From positions 1 to 64,000 of the forward strand of contig JBBDIE010000151.1 in NCBI GenBank assembly GCA_040880545.1: 64,000 nucleotides of DNA, read 5' to 3'. The first letter of the stretch is position 1. Each line of letters begins with the position of its first letter. This document shows, piece after piece, positions 63,901 through 64,000 of this stretch. The notes beneath the pieces are model-generated. The model worked only from the letters and a program-made list of their open reading frames with translations, was not told where the DNA came from and ran no database searches. The translations under genes were made by a program, and so were the position numbers. The DNA comes from M55B112 sp040880545 (GTDB lineage Bacteria > Bacteroidota > Bacteroidia > Bacteroidales > GCA-2748055).

Positions 63901-64000
63901 ATGGAGTGGCCATTGTGAACGGTGTTGCCATCGTAAATGGTGTTGCCATGGTAAACGGTGTACCCTTGTTGAACGGTGTACCCATCCTAAACGGTGTTGC
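60996..64000 (+). CDS. Large secreted S8/S53-like serine peptidase with MBG-type domains, 5' part
   Basis: My translation from ATG 60996 is open to the window edge (about 1001 residues). Signal sequence: LILVLFTGSIFAQ. Peptidase domain about 285-690: GVKVGVISDSYN (D303), DEGRGMLQIVHDIAPGA (E349), SAAGNFGK and YGTSAAAPHAAAM with Ser645. The normal subtilisin His box (GHGT) is absent and a Glu stands there, as in S53-like (sedolisin-like) catalytic sets; the nearby His is in the IVHDIAP block. An inserted beta-sandwich (about 430-560) sits between SAAGN and the Ser. After it an IPT-like part (about 715-795), then MBG-type domains (RRLTIVANDTVKKFGEK, LSLKISPAELQKSYGST), ending in a hexapeptide repeat. 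A T9SS tail is likely beyond the edge. Confidence 0.82.
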   Translation, partial: MNFNYTTKIASRRIKGNRIISSVLMQILILVLFTGSIFAQNTKKGVEKDINIILECVSYIGNGNYLAKFGYDNPNNFEVIVADTSSLVVYNEGEFIEKGVNFFEPGRHENVFSKQFTGKQKIRWHMILPNGKEVEVTANANSNLCSGSGGNGDILPYYQPPENGKDYSLIGPELTSLAEVYEYSGFAESNHIYQTDGTNVLIEFVALEGQYDAVLQLLTNDYGFQLSHGDPDNLKITGLIPIENLILLNDLVEYGSFARPLYPPVSNNSGLALNNGDYSMRTNLVREGFSLSGAGVKVGVISDSYNTQGGAAADVVNGDLPGEGNIDGNTIPVEVLKDYSLPFGTLMDEGRGMLQIVHDIAPGASLAFRTGYLSPGDFADGIQQLADAGSDIIVDDLSYITEPFFKDGVVAQAVDAVVDQGVAYFSAAGNFGKKSYASYFTAAKGKLPKNVTGDIHNFGNGDLYQNISLKKGDYIVVLQWEEAGSVQNDLDIFLSDENGSTLFGFNRNNIGGEAVEILPFTVTSDSANTNFLIARASGSDNVRFKYIVYRGQISINEYETGTSTIVGQANAAGAITVGAVKYDNTPAFGVEVPTIASFSSIGGTPVNGVVRPKPEITAPNGVNTTVKLSPFDLDGDGNFEFYGTSAAAPHAAAMAALIIEGYGKYENTHPTPLQIKQLMCSTAIDMDEPGFDHISGHGFIQADKALATFANPAPSLSDLTIPADIVPGENAFTVTATGSSLSSTTVLLMRGEEIPTTFVSDSELTAVVPTFIGNPTIQAYTPPISSSAFDGGTSDPLYFFGEAKRRLTIVANDTVKKFGEKLPDFTFNVLIDSMPASPDDFSDQEYERITSVAFLSGASQTSNVGQYIIRPLFDPSIGSSSDESEPYYEADIALSERFNMEFGDGTLTIERLSLKISPAELQKSYGSTISAEDITYNYQILDDSLAMSEAEMSALLQEINSSHTEGLANGVAIVNGVAIVNGVAMVNGVPLLNGVPILNGV
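63909..64000 (+). repeat. 18-bp tandem coding repeat (hexapeptide [A/P]-[ILM]-[V/L]-N-G-V), continues past the window
   Basis: From 63909 the DNA repeats as GCCATTGTGAACGGTGTT, GCCATCGTAAATGGTGTT, GCCATGGTAAACGGTGTA, CCCTTGTTGAACGGTGTA, CCCATCCTAAACGGTGTT and so on: five full 18-bp units, preceded by a partial one. Encoded units are AIVNGV, AIVNGV, AMVNGV, PLLNGV, PILNGV. The array runs off the edge, so its length is unknown. It is coding, not CRISPR. Confidence 0.92.

Noticed and set aside
63909..64000. Short tandem repeat as a CRISPR array
   Set aside because: The units are contiguous 18-mers without spacers and code for a regular peptide within an open frame.

Overview
The window looks like a chromosomal segment of a Bacteroidota bacterium (class Bacteroidia, possibly a Marinilabiliales/Prolixibacteraceae-like lineage; the rank below phylum is inference). 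The evidence is a SusC/SusD pair, a one-protein hybrid two-component regulator, at least four proteins ending in type IX secretion (T9SS) sorting domains, promoter-like boxes of the Bacteroidota form TAnnTTTG, and a Bacteroidota-type order in the division/cell-wall cluster.

Layout. (1) 1-871: 5' part of a reverse-strand pabB. (2) 1143-25405: a pectin utilisation locus. It holds a GH43, a hybrid two-component sensor/regulator, GH105, GH28, two T9SS-secreted proteins of unknown function (one with three tandem copies of a ~231-residue domain), a PL1 pectate lyase, SusD, SusC, a CE8 pectin methylesterase and a second, multidomain GH105. The set fits demethylation, cleavage, import and final trimming of pectin. 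A 13-bp sequence, AATTGGTATAAAG, occurs upstream of both susC and the CE8 gene, and its core recurs before one of the unknown T9SS genes; it is a candidate operator. (3) 25583-36703: core genes on the + strand: mfd, coaX, an outer-membrane protein, a TPR protein, lptC, a small membrane protein, a CNNM/CorC-like protein and a PpiD-like foldase. (4) 36808-52421: a complete reverse-strand division and cell-wall (dcw) cluster, mraZ-rsmH-ftsL-ftsI-murE-mraY-murD-ftsW-murG-murC-ftsQ-ftsA-ftsZ-yqeY. Four TGG(G/T) boxes at exact 10-bp steps precede mraZ, as expected for MraZ autoregulation. (5) 52615-54662: a likely glycine-lipid acyltransferase pair (glsA, glsB) separated by a small fold-back element. 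(6) 54643-60690: a long amidophosphoribosyltransferase paralogue, a SPOR-domain protein, an unknown membrane protein with an orphan Cys-rich PAS histidine kinase, a second, larger copy of the fold-back element, yebC and a LiaF-like membrane protein. (7) 60996-64000: the 5' part of a large secreted serine peptidase of S8/S53-like type with MBG-type domains, ending inside a hexapeptide tandem repeat that runs off the window.

I saw no rRNA, tRNA, CRISPR array, transposase or phage genes. The most novel items are the triple-repeat T9SS protein and its neighbour inside the pectin locus, the pair of dispersed fold-back elements with related termini, the operator cluster between the LiaF-like gene and the peptidase, and the [A/P]-x-x-N-G-V hexapeptide repeat in the peptidase.
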